NCBI GenBank assembly: GCA_002381185.1
Contig: DFOA01000060.1
Location: forward strand, 1 to 15,433
Direction of reading: 5' to 3'
Source of the DNA: Firmicutes bacterium UBA3553
GTDB lineage: Bacteria; Bacillota; Clostridia; Tissierellales; Sedimentibacteraceae
DNA: 15,433 nucleotides
In this document: piece by piece, positions 1 to 6,167 of the stretch
How positions within the stretch are numbered: the stretch's first letter is position 1
Layout of the letters: the number at the start of each line of letters is the position of its first letter
Notes under the pieces: model-generated
Seen by the model: only the letters and a program-made list of their open reading frames with translations
Told to the model about the DNA's origin: nothing
Database searches by the model: none
Position numbers and translations under genes: made by a program

Positions 1-66
1 ATTGACAGCAAATTCTCTGAATAGCTGCCTTGCCATTTCATGTTCCTTGCTTAATTGAAAATTCAT
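1..66 (-). CDS. Acyl-CoA dehydrogenase, N-terminal fragment (gene runs off the window)
   Basis: Only the first 22 codons are inside the window. The reading frame begins with ATG at 66, preceded by a good ribosome binding site (AAGGAG on the minus strand, about 74-79). The visible peptide starts MNFQLSKEHEMARQLFREFA, which is the characteristic amphipathic first helix of short-chain and butyryl-CoA dehydrogenases (family pattern: hydrophobic residue, E/Q, then RQxxREFA). Such flavoenzymes reduce crotonyl-CoA or oxidise acyl-CoA and usually work with EtfAB. The remnant just upstream resembles a 3-hydroxybutyryl-CoA dehydrogenase end, which fits a butyrate or acyl-CoA operon. Exact substrate class cannot be judged from 22 residues. 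Confidence 0.72.
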   Translation of the reverse strand, partial: MNFQLSKEHEMARQLFREFAVN

Positions 67-82
67 GATTCCACTCCTTAAA

Positions 83-130
83 TTTTTTGTATTCATAAAA
101 CCCTTTTCCAGTTTTCCTACCAAATAAACA
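83..130 (-). pseudogene. Decayed 3' end of a 3-hydroxybutyryl-CoA dehydrogenase (hbd) gene
   Basis: On the minus strand, positions 121 down to 83 encode GRKTGKGFYEYKK. This is the C-terminal signature of the 3-hydroxyacyl-CoA dehydrogenase family (typically ...LGRKTGKGFYxY near the end). No complete gene lies upstream: the frame hits a stop at 172-170 and the residues before position ~130 do not look like the family. The normal stop is also lost, because after YEYKK the frame reads on past the downstream acyl-CoA dehydrogenase start. It therefore looks like a short leftover of an hbd gene that once preceded the acyl-CoA dehydrogenase gene, truncated when the permease cluster came to lie here. 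The match is short, so chance cannot be entirely excluded. Confidence 0.45.
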
Positions 131-230
131 TCTCTTTCCGGTTCCCCTAGTTCCTAATACTAATATATATTATCATAATTGATTTCTGTTCTCCTATCTT
201 ATTAATCTTCATGTATTTAAAAAATTAATT

Positions 231-253
231 GCTCCAAGCTATTGACTTGGAGC
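231..253 (-). terminator. Intrinsic terminator after the GntP-type permease gene
   Basis: On the minus strand an 8-bp stem (GCTCCAAG / CTTGGAGC, positions 253-246 and 238-231) with a 7-nt loop is followed after about five bases by a T-rich run. It lies just 23 bp beyond the permease stop codon, so it probably ends that transcript before the acyl-CoA dehydrogenase gene. Confidence 0.75.
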
Positions 254-276
254 CCATATAATTTACAAACCAATTA

Positions 277-1593
277 CTATAATCCTAATGCGATTACTCC
301 GATGACACATACTGCCACAGTAATAAGTGGAGCTATAACTGATACTATAAATGCATGGAAATATGATTCTTTATGAGTAACTCCTAAGTAGTCAAATACA
401 AGGAAGAAAGATGTTGAATGCGGAAGTGAATCCAAAGTGCCTGATGCAACAGAAATAAGTCTATGAAGTATTCCAAGATTAGCACCTGATGCCACAAATC
501 TTTCTGCTAAAGTTTCCATTGTAATAGTAATACCACCCGAAGAAGAACCCGTTATACCTGAAATAACTGCAGTGCCCACTATACCTAATACATAAGTATT
601 CATTTGTAAACTCAATACATAATCAACAATATTCTTGAACGCAGGAGCGTTTTTTACAAGTACACCAAAAGCAACTATTGCACACGGACCTGCTATTGCT
701 CCTACTGCACTTCCCATACCTTGATTGAAAATACTTTTGAAATTTTTAAGTCTTCCGTAATTTAAAATTATGGCTAATATTGTTGCAGCACCCATTGCCA
801 TTACAACTAAAAATGTAGAATCCGTAATAACGTTTCTTAATAATATAATTATTGCTACAATTGATACTAAAGGAATAAATGAAGTTATTGCAGGAGGAAG
901 TTTAGCCCTGTCCACTTCGTATTTCGAAGGATCAACATTTGCCGGAAATGAGAAATGTTCACCTGCAGCTCTGGATTTTTTTTCAACATATTTACAATAA
1001 CCATAACACATTCCAAATATCATGGCAGTTGCTACGATACCAAGAACTGGTGCAGCAGTCAATGTTGTTCCAAGATATTTTGATGGAATAACATTTGTCA
1101 GCTGTGGAGATCCAGGCAAAGATGTCATAGTAAATGTTCCATACCCCGTAACTAAAGGTGCTACTATATGTCGCCTGGCTATATCTGCTTCTTTAAATAA
1201 GAGCATTGCTATTGGTCCAATGGCAAATATAACAACGAATAAACTGACACCGCCATACGTCAGTACTGCAGTTGTAAGCAATATTACAAGCATTGCCCTC
1301 TTTTTGCCAAACCAATCAATAAATTTATAAGCAATAGAGAAAACCGCACCTGTATCCTCCATAATCCTGGCATATAATGCAGAAAATACAAATATTAAAA
1401 AGTAACTCTTCCAATATCCTACATACCCACCCATATAAAATTCTGCATAACTTTCCCAAAAGGGCATGCTATTTGATAAAATTACAATTAATCCTGAACC
1501 CAAAGTTAATGGCAGCGCACCTATTCCTTTGTATGCTCCAAATATTAATACTACAATAGCTAATAACAATCCTAAAATACCTATTACTTCCAT
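277..1593 (-). CDS. GntP-family organic-acid permease
   Basis: A 438-residue, very hydrophobic protein with about a dozen predicted membrane segments, the usual size for GntP-type secondary carriers (gluconate and 3-hydroxybutyrate proton symporters). The C-terminal part carries family hallmarks: a Ser/Gly-rich SGITGSSSGG stretch around residue 350, then HRLISVASGTLDSLPH at about 377-392, corresponding to the family's HRxxxxASGGLDxLPH, and a following THKESY. It also has a short SLPGSPQLTN reentrant-like motif near residue 160. Start: ATG with GGAGG five bases upstream. It is divergent from the dehydrogenase gene and has its own sigma-54-type promoter about 160 bp upstream. I infer proton-coupled uptake of the acid metabolised by the neighbouring enzymes. 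The substrate cannot be read from sequence; a hydroxy or keto acid is plausible. Confidence 0.82.
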   Translation of the reverse strand: MEVIGILGLLLAIVVLIFGAYKGIGALPLTLGSGLIVILSNSMPFWESYAEFYMGGYVGYWKSYFLIFVFSALYARIMEDTGAVFSIAYKFIDWFGKKRAMLVILLTTAVLTYGGVSLFVVIFAIGPIAMLLFKEADIARRHIVAPLVTGYGTFTMTSLPGSPQLTNVIPSKYLGTTLTAAPVLGIVATAMIFGMCYGYCKYVEKKSRAAGEHFSFPANVDPSKYEVDRAKLPPAITSFIPLVSIVAIIILLRNVITDSTFLVVMAMGAATILAIILNYGRLKNFKSIFNQGMGSAVGAIAGPCAIVAFGVLVKNAPAFKNIVDYVLSLQMNTYVLGIVGTAVISGITGSSSGGITITMETLAERFVASGANLGILHRLISVASGTLDSLPHSTSFFLVFDYLGVTHKESYFHAFIVSVIAPLITVAVCVIGVIALGL

Positions 1594-1754
1594 AATAACC
1601 TCCGTTTAAATTTTATTAGTTTAGTACCAATAGTTTTTAATTTGTATATAATTAAGAAATCATATTCAAATTATGCTGACAAACACTTAATAAATAATAA
1701 TCACCTCTCTTTTAAGCTTTGTCTAATGCCTTAATAATGTTTGCCTGTATTGTA

Positions 1755-1770
1755 GCAATTAACATGCCAA
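1755..1770 (-). promoter_or_regulatory. Sigma-54 (-24/-12) promoter of the permease gene
   Basis: On the minus strand the sequence reads TTGGCATGTTAATTGC. The invariant GG (-24) and GC (-12) are separated by exactly 10 bases and match the consensus TGGCAC-N5-TTGC. Transcription would begin near 1743 and run into the permease gene. The same core occurs before the dehydrogenase and BKACE genes. Confidence 0.8.
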
Positions 1771-1799
1771 TAATAATTTTGATAAGTATCTTTTTGTAA

Positions 1800-1817
1800 A
1801 AGCTGATTTTTCAGCTT
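1800..1817. repeat. Inverted repeat AAGCTGA-TTTT-TCAGCTT, candidate activator site
   Basis: Perfect 7-bp arms with a 4-nt centre lie between the two divergent sigma-54 promoters, roughly 60 bp upstream of the permease start point. It shares GCTGATTTT and TCAGCT with the dyad at 1943-1967. It could be an upstream activator sequence or simply a small hairpin. No binding protein is proven. Confidence 0.35.
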
Positions 1818-1942
1818 ATTACAACTTTAAATACATATTTATAAGAATTTTCGATTTATAAAGTCCTTTTTAATAAATGATTATTTATAAAAACGTCGGA
1901 AAATGTCAACAAGTACTTGTAGGTATTTTAGTACAGTTAAAT

Positions 1943-1967
1943 GCTGATTTTAAAAAATTTAATCAGC
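1943..1967. repeat. Inverted repeat GCTGATT-N11-AATCAGC, candidate activator site
   Basis: Perfect 7-bp arms are centred about 146 bp upstream of the predicted dehydrogenase start point, a usual distance for enhancer sites of sigma-54 activators. The half-site resembles that of the dyad at 1800-1817. Assignment to the neighbouring activator is inference. Confidence 0.35.
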
Positions 1968-2074
1968 TATCATATATATAATAATTTATAAAACATAATA
2001 ATAGTTTTACTTTTTTTATTATTATGAGATAAATACTGGTTATTAAAGCTATTATAATAATACCTGGCCTAATA

Positions 2075-2090
2075 TTGGCATAAAAATTGC
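2075..2090 (+). promoter_or_regulatory. Sigma-54 (-24/-12) promoter of the dehydrogenase gene
   Basis: TTGGCATAAAAATTGC contains the GG and GC elements exactly 10 bases apart. The expected start point is near 2102, giving a leader of about 37 nt that contains the ribosome binding site. It is nearly identical to the promoters of the permease and BKACE genes. Confidence 0.85.
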
Positions 2091-2138
2091 TTAAACATTC
2101 TCATACTACACAAATACCTTTAAAAGGAGATAAATATT

Positions 2139-3161
2139 ATGAGAGCAGCAATAATGGGAGTCGGATCCCTGGGAACAATTACAGGAGCATTAATTGCTAA
2201 AAACGGAGGGAAGGTCACTTTAATTGATACTAATAAGGCCCATGTTGATGAATTAAATAAAAATGGTGCTACAGTAGTAGGAAAAATGGAATTAAATAAT
2301 GTACCGGTAACTGCAATAACTCCTGACCAAATGGAAGGAATCTATGATATAGTTATTTTAATGGCTAAACAAACTTATAATAATGTAGCATTGCCTCAGC
2401 TTCTTCCTCACCTTGGACCTGATAGTGTTGTTTGTACATTACAAAATGGCATACCAGAAGAAAGTGTTGGAAAAATAGTTGGACCAGAAAGAGTTGTAGG
2501 CGGTGTAGTAGGCTGGGGAGCCAGCTGGCTTAGACCCGGTGTTTCAGAACTGACATCAGATATTTCAGCAATGAGATTTGAAATTGGAGAAAGCAATGGT
2601 GAAATAACTGAAAGAATAGAACAAATTGCTTCAATTTTAAGATTAGCCGGAGAATGTGCTATTGTTGAAAATCTTCCAGGCATTAGATGGACCAAACTAA
2701 TACAAAATGCAACTTTAAGTGGAATGTCTGCAGCTTTAGGATCCACATATGCTGAGATATTAGATAATGATAAAGCTACAACATGTGCAGCTCATGTTGG
2801 AAATGAGATAGTAAAAATTGTTCGTAAAAGAGGCATACAATTAGAAGATATTGTTCCAGGATGGAGCTACTATTGTCTAGGATTTGATGATAAAGAAGGA
2901 TTAGAAAAAGCAAATCAATGGTTAAGAGAATATTTCATACCTCACAGAAAATTAAAAGCAAGCATGCTTCAGGACATGGAAAAGGGAATAAAGTGTGAAA
3001 TAAATCAAATAAACGGAGTTGCTTGTGAATGGGGAATAAAATTAGATATTCCAACACCTGCAAATGATACAATTGTTAAAATTGTTAAAGCTTTTGAAGC
3101 TGGTGAAATACCTTTCCCAACTATGAAATGCCTTGATATGTTTGAATTACCCGAACTATAA
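2139..3161 (+). CDS. Ketopantoate reductase-like (ApbA/PanE family) dehydrogenase
   Basis: A 340-residue dehydrogenase of the 6-phosphogluconate dehydrogenase superfamily. The N-terminal Rossmann fold has GVGSLG (G7, G9, G12) and ends strand beta-2 with D30, which usually favours NAD(H); E. coli PanE uses NADPH and has a basic residue nearby. LQNGIP at 101-106 matches the family LQNG motif. WTKLIQN (K186, N190) supplies the catalytic lysine and asparagine. The C-terminal helical domain has SMLQDMEKG...E287 with NG at 292-293, as in PanE. Start: ATG with AAGGAG upstream. Location beside a permease, a BKACE enzyme and a sigma-54 activator, under a sigma-54 promoter, argues for catabolic oxidation of a hydroxy acid to the keto acid used by BKACE rather than pantothenate synthesis. 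That role is inferred. Confidence 0.8.
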   Translation: MRAAIMGVGSLGTITGALIAKNGGKVTLIDTNKAHVDELNKNGATVVGKMELNNVPVTAITPDQMEGIYDIVILMAKQTYNNVALPQLLPHLGPDSVVCTLQNGIPEESVGKIVGPERVVGGVVGWGASWLRPGVSELTSDISAMRFEIGESNGEITERIEQIASILRLAGECAIVENLPGIRWTKLIQNATLSGMSAALGSTYAEILDNDKATTCAAHVGNEIVKIVRKRGIQLEDIVPGWSYYCLGFDDKEGLEKANQWLREYFIPHRKLKASMLQDMEKGIKCEINQINGVACEWGIKLDIPTPANDTIVKIVKAFEAGEIPFPTMKCLDMFELPEL

Positions 3162-3187
3162 AAATAAATTAATCATACATTTATTAA

Positions 3188-3221
3188 AGGCTTTCAATAA
3201 TCAAGTTTTTATTGAAAGCCT
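3188..3221 (+). terminator. Hairpin terminator after the dehydrogenase gene
   Basis: A perfect 13-bp stem (AGGCTTTCAATAA / TTATTGAAAGCCT) with an 8-nt loop lies 26 bp after the stop codon. The downstream U-tract is poor (ATTATTG), so termination may be incomplete or the hairpin may mainly stabilise the mRNA end. Confidence 0.6.
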
Positions 3222-3256
3222 ATTATTGTGAATGCAGAAGGCCACCAATAAACTCT

Positions 3257-3289
3257 GACAATCTTTGATTGCATTTGCTGGTAGAATTC
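3257..3289 (+). repeat. Imperfect repeat, copy A (upstream of the activator gene)
   Basis: The 13-mer AATCTTTGATTGC at 3260-3272 also occurs in inverse orientation at 4894-4906. The next ~16 bases are also similar (TT, GC, GG and AATT at matching positions). The core contains the dyad CAATC-TTT-GATTG. Copy A lies about 100 bp upstream of the sigma-A promoter of the activator gene. Function unknown; a protein-binding site shared with the BKACE promoter is one possibility. Confidence 0.45.
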
Positions 3290-3366
3290 TTTTTTCAATA
3301 AATGTATTTGAAAGTCTAAATCTACATTATCAATATTGTATTGTAGTAAAACTCCACACAACCATA

Positions 3367-3395
3367 TTGAGAAAGTTTATACGTTATGATATAAT
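3367..3395 (+). promoter_or_regulatory. Sigma-A promoter of the sigma-54 activator gene
   Basis: TTGAGA (3367-3372) and TATAAT (3390-3395) are separated by 17 bases, giving a start point near 3402 and a short leader. The activator is thus expected to be made constitutively or under separate control, while its presumed targets use sigma-54. Confidence 0.7.
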
Positions 3396-3425
3396 ACCAG
3401 AAACTTTAGTAAAGGCGGCATAACT

Positions 3426-4820
3426 ATGTCAGATAATTTATTAAATGTAAATGATTATTTAAAACTTGCAGTTGAATCTCTATATTTTACTATAATTATT
3501 GATCATAAAGGTATCATACGATTTTTGAGTGATAATTATGCTGAGATACTTAATATTGATTCTAAAAAGGCTGAAGGCATGCCAGTTGAAAAAGTTATAT
3601 CAAATACAAGACTTAACATTGTAGCCAAAACAGGAATAGCTGAGATAGGTCATATATTCCGTATGAAGAATGGGCAAACAGTAATTTGCAATCGTATTCC
3701 CTTTAAAGATAAGGATGGTAATGTAAAGGGAGTTATTTCAACTGCTTCCTTTTACGATATAAAAAAAGTTGAAGTACTTAGCCAACAAATTCTTCAACTA
3801 AAAAAGGAGAATAAATTATATATTGAACAACTTAATAACTTGAGAAACAATACTTTTTCTATACAAAATATAATTGGTCAATCAAATAAGATTTTAGAAA
3901 TAAAATCAATACTCCCTAAAATATCAGACTCTAATCTATCTGTTCTTATGACAGGTGAAACCGGAACAGGTAAAGAAGTTTTTGCAAATGCAATTCATCA
4001 GTTAAGCGACCGAAGAATGTTTAATTACATTAAAATAAATTGTGCGGCAATTCCAAAGGATTTATTAGAATCTGAATTATTTGGATATGAAGAAGGGGCT
4101 TTTTCAGGTGCTGCTAAAGGTGGGAAGAAAGGAAAATTTGAACTTGCAAACCATGGAACTATATTATTAGATGAAATTGGTGAAATGCCTTTATTTTTAC
4201 AATCTAAGTTATTACGTGTCATTCAGGAGCAGGAATTGGAACGTGTAGGCGGATTGAAAACAATTCCGATTGATGTCAGAATAATCTGCAATACAAATAA
4301 AGATATAGAAAAACTAGTTGCTGAAGGAAAATTCAGAGAAGACCTATATTATAGAATTAATGTAGTTGAATTAAATATTCCGCCATTAAGAGAACGGCTA
4401 GATGATATACCTCTGCTATGCCATTATTTTATACAAAAATTTAATAGAGAAAGCGGATGTTATATAACTGGAATTTCAGGTGAGGTGTTTAAATTATTTG
4501 AACAATACAGTTGGAAAGGAAATGTAAGAGAGCTCGAACATGTCATTGAACGTGCATGCGTTATGTCATATAGTTCTACATTAACTATTAATGATTTTGA
4601 TTTCTTTTTACCGCGTGTTTTTAAAAAAGATGATATAAATAACATAATTGACTCAAAAGAAATTACATCATTGGAAGATCAAAAAAACCAGCTGGAAAAA
4701 GAAGCTATAATAAAAGCTTTAATTCATACAAAGGGTAATAAAACCTCCGCAGCTAAATTGTTAAAAATAGACAGAAGTATTCTATATGACAAGTTGAAAC
4801 GATACAATATATCTTTATAA
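3426..4820 (+). CDS. Sigma-54-dependent transcriptional activator with PAS sensor
   Basis: A 464-residue enhancer-binding protein with the order PAS sensor (about 10-115), a short coiled-coil linker (about 118-140), an AAA+ sigma-54 interaction domain (about 148-380) and a Fis-type helix-turn-helix at the C-terminus (about 421-464). Walker A is GETGTGKE at 177-184 and Walker B LLDEIGEMP around D249. The arginine-finger region is FREDLYYR (303-310). The sigma-54-contacting loop reads GAFSGA (224-229) instead of GAFTGA, a conservative change. There is no phosphoreceiver domain, so the PAS domain probably binds a small ligand directly. Start: ATG after AAAGGCGG. It sits between two sigma-54-promoter genes and is the obvious candidate to activate all three in this cluster. 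The ligand is unknown. Confidence 0.93.
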   Translation: MSDNLLNVNDYLKLAVESLYFTIIIDHKGIIRFLSDNYAEILNIDSKKAEGMPVEKVISNTRLNIVAKTGIAEIGHIFRMKNGQTVICNRIPFKDKDGNVKGVISTASFYDIKKVEVLSQQILQLKKENKLYIEQLNNLRNNTFSIQNIIGQSNKILEIKSILPKISDSNLSVLMTGETGTGKEVFANAIHQLSDRRMFNYIKINCAAIPKDLLESELFGYEEGAFSGAAKGGKKGKFELANHGTILLDEIGEMPLFLQSKLLRVIQEQELERVGGLKTIPIDVRIICNTNKDIEKLVAEGKFREDLYYRINVVELNIPPLRERLDDIPLLCHYFIQKFNRESGCYITGISGEVFKLFEQYSWKGNVRELEHVIERACVMSYSSTLTINDFDFFLPRVFKKDDINNIIDSKEITSLEDQKNQLEKEAIIKALIHTKGNKTSAAKLLKIDRSILYDKLKRYNISL

Positions 4821-4841
4821 TAGCACATTGTAATAAAAAGC

Positions 4842-4860
4842 CTACAAATTGTAGTTTTTT
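4842..4860 (+). terminator. Weak terminator after the activator gene
   Basis: A short inverted repeat (CTACA / TGTAG, 3-nt loop) is followed directly by six T residues, 21 bp after the stop codon of the activator gene. The stem is only 5-6 bp, so it would be inefficient. The larger palindrome at 4945-4976 may act as a second stop. Confidence 0.4.
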
Positions 4861-4876
4861 CACAACAATATAATAA

Positions 4877-4909
4877 TAATTACCCCTGCCAACGCAATCA
4901 AAGATTCCC
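4877..4909 (-). repeat. Imperfect repeat, copy B (upstream of the BKACE gene)
   Basis: Inverse-orientation partner of the element at 3257-3289, with GCAATCAAAGATT at 4894-4906 on the plus strand. Its dyad centre is about 105 bp upstream of the predicted BKACE start point, a typical enhancer distance for a sigma-54 activator. That role is inference. Confidence 0.45.
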
Positions 4910-4944
4910 GGAAGTTCCTTGAAGCCTTGCTGCTTGCAGTAATT

Positions 4945-4976
4945 AAAATGTTGAATATGATCATATTCAACATTTT
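4945..4976. repeat. Perfect 32-bp palindrome upstream of the BKACE promoter
   Basis: The left half, AAAATGTTGAATATGA, is followed immediately by its exact reverse complement and then two further T residues. It ends only five bases before the -24 element. It could be an intrinsic terminator for the activator transcript (A-tract, stem, T-tract), although the stem is AT-rich. Alternatively it could be an operator. Part of the half-site (ATCATATTCAA) recurs at 1659-1669 in the permease leader. Confidence 0.7.
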
Positions 4977-4979
4977 TTA

Positions 4980-4995
4980 TTGGCATAATTTTTGC
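4980..4995 (+). promoter_or_regulatory. Sigma-54 (-24/-12) promoter of the BKACE gene
   Basis: TTGGCATAATTTTTGC has GG and GC with the required 10-base gap. The start point would fall near 5007, leaving a leader of about 26 nt that includes the AGGAGG ribosome binding site. Confidence 0.85.
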
Positions 4996-5032
4996 TAATA
5001 ATATATTAAACAAAAACTTAGGAGGAAATACT

Positions 5033-5935
5033 ATGAATAATAAGGTAATTATTACAGCCGCCATTACTGGTGCTGTTCATATTCCAAGCATGTCAGAATA
5101 TCTGCCTATTACCCCAGAACAAGTTATAAATGAAGCTGTTGCTGCAAATAAAGCCGGTGCAGCTGTAGTCCATTTACATGCCAGAAACCCAGAAAATGGC
5201 CAACCAACAGGCAGCCCGGAACTTATGAAGAAAATTGCCGAAGGAGTCAGGAGTAAATGTGATGTAGTAATTGGAATTACAACAGGCGGAGCTATAGGTA
5301 TGACATCTGAAGAAAGATTAGCTGCAGTTCCTGTTTGTAAAGCTGAATTAGGATCCTGTAATGCTGGTTCTGTTAACTTCTGTTTTTCACCAATTGCCGA
5401 TAAAATAAAAGAGCCAAAATATGAATGGGAAATACCATTTGTCAAAAATACCTACAATGTTCCTTTTGCCAATACATTTCAATCTATAGAGGATTATATC
5501 CGTATAATGAGTGAGAATGGAACAAAACCTGAATTTGAAGTTTATGAGGTTGGTATGATAAGCAATATCGCTTATTTTGTAAAAAAAGGTTTATTAAAAG
5601 GACCTGTTTATATTCAATTTGTACTTGGCGTAATGGGCGGATTGCCGGCGACGGTTGATAATCTGTTATTTTTATATAATACATCTAAAAAAGTTTTAGG
5701 TGATAATTTTATTTGGTCATGTGCCGCAGCAGGTAAAAATCAATTTGACATTACTACAGCTGCTATGGTTCTTGGCGGTAATGTTAGAGTTGGTCTGGAA
5801 GATAACCTATATATTTCAAAGGGTGTACTTGCAAAATCTAACTCTGAACCAGTCTCAAAAGTAAGAGAAATTGCTAAATTGCTTGACAGAGAAATTGCAA
5901 CACCGGATGAAGCAAGAAAAATTTTGTTTAATTAA
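5033..5935 (+). CDS. BKACE family beta-keto acid cleavage enzyme (Kce-like, DUF849)
   Basis: A 300-residue TIM-barrel enzyme of the BKACE family, whose founding member is 3-keto-5-aminohexanoate cleavage enzyme of lysine fermentation. Family enzymes condense a beta-keto acid with acetyl-CoA to give acetoacetate and a new acyl-CoA. Visible hallmarks are ITAAITGA at the N-terminus, VVHLHAR with zinc ligands H47 and H49, ITTGGA at 82-87, a WSCAAAGKNQ segment near 228-237, and NVRVGLEDN with the third ligand E256. The end (EIATPDEARKIL) is typical. Start: ATG with AGGAGG upstream. The other lysine-fermentation genes (aminomutases, kdd, kal) are absent here, so a different beta-keto acid is more likely. 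The neighbouring dehydrogenase could produce it. Confidence 0.88.
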   Translation: MNNKVIITAAITGAVHIPSMSEYLPITPEQVINEAVAANKAGAAVVHLHARNPENGQPTGSPELMKKIAEGVRSKCDVVIGITTGGAIGMTSEERLAAVPVCKAELGSCNAGSVNFCFSPIADKIKEPKYEWEIPFVKNTYNVPFANTFQSIEDYIRIMSENGTKPEFEVYEVGMISNIAYFVKKGLLKGPVYIQFVLGVMGGLPATVDNLLFLYNTSKKVLGDNFIWSCAAAGKNQFDITTAAMVLGGNVRVGLEDNLYISKGVLAKSNSEPVSKVREIAKLLDREIATPDEARKILFN

Positions 5936-6027
5936 TGTATTAATTACAATAGGGTATTAACAAAGAGCAGATGAACTCAATCTTTCTAATTTTATGAATA
6001 CACATATTAGCAGTAGATATAGACTGA

Positions 6028-6056
6028 AGCACCCCCCGTGGTGCTTTTTATTTTTT
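6028..6056 (+). terminator. Intrinsic terminator downstream of the BKACE gene
   Basis: AGCACC / GGTGCT stem (6028-6033, 6040-6045) with a CCCCGT loop, followed by TTTTTATTTTTT. It lies about 90 bp after the stop codon and closes the left cluster. Confidence 0.85.
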
Positions 6057-6137
6057 ATCAGAAGACAAAAACATAACAGACATCAAGCTACTATAACTGT
6101 TGGTCTGCTTTTGTCATTAAATAAGTATTGTTTAGCC

Positions 6138-6166
6138 TTGACTAAATTGTAAAATAATTCTATAAT
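6138..6166 (+). promoter_or_regulatory. Sigma-A promoter of the sugar ABC transporter operon
   Basis: TTGACT (6138-6143) and TATAAT (6161-6166) are 17 bases apart, close to consensus. Start point near 6173; the leader is about 60 nt and carries AAGGGGG before the first gene. Confidence 0.8.
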
Positions 6167-6167
6167 T

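Larger units (their letters stand above)
1594..2138. other. Divergent regulatory region between permease and dehydrogenase genes
   Basis: This 545-bp stretch has no credible gene. It holds two outward-facing -24/-12 promoters (1755-1770 minus, 2075-2090 plus) and, between them, several dyads that could be enhancer sites for a sigma-54 activator. The dyads are 1800-1817 (AAGCTGA / TCAGCTT, loop TTTT), 1909-1920 (a perfect 12-bp palindrome ACAAGTACTTGT), 1943-1967 (GCTGATT / AATCAGC, 11-nt centre) and 1994-2026 (CATAATAATA / TATTATTATG). The first and third share the half-site GCTGA/TCAGC. The permease leader would be about 150 nt long. Base composition is very AT-rich, so some dyads may be accidental. 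Confidence 0.55.

Noticed and set aside
149..212. 21-codon frame on the minus strand beginning at ATG 212
   Set aside because: No ribosome binding site at a proper distance, very short, low-complexity peptide, and it crosses the presumed hbd remnant region.
1677..1712. Ribosome-binding-site-like GAGAGGTGAT in the permease leader
   Set aside because: No ATG, GTG or TTG at suitable distance opens more than five codons, so no leader peptide can be supported.
4753..5064. Open frame on the minus strand across the activator/BKACE intergenic region
   Set aside because: It overlaps the ends of two strong genes, a sigma-54 promoter and a palindrome, and resembles no family.
6064..6115. Interrupted inverted repeat GACAAAA...CAGAC...GTCTG...TTTTGTC upstream of the ABC operon promoter
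   Set aside because: The internal loop is strongly asymmetric and the central loop long; it lies before the promoter, so it is not a leader RNA. Kept only as a weak dyad.
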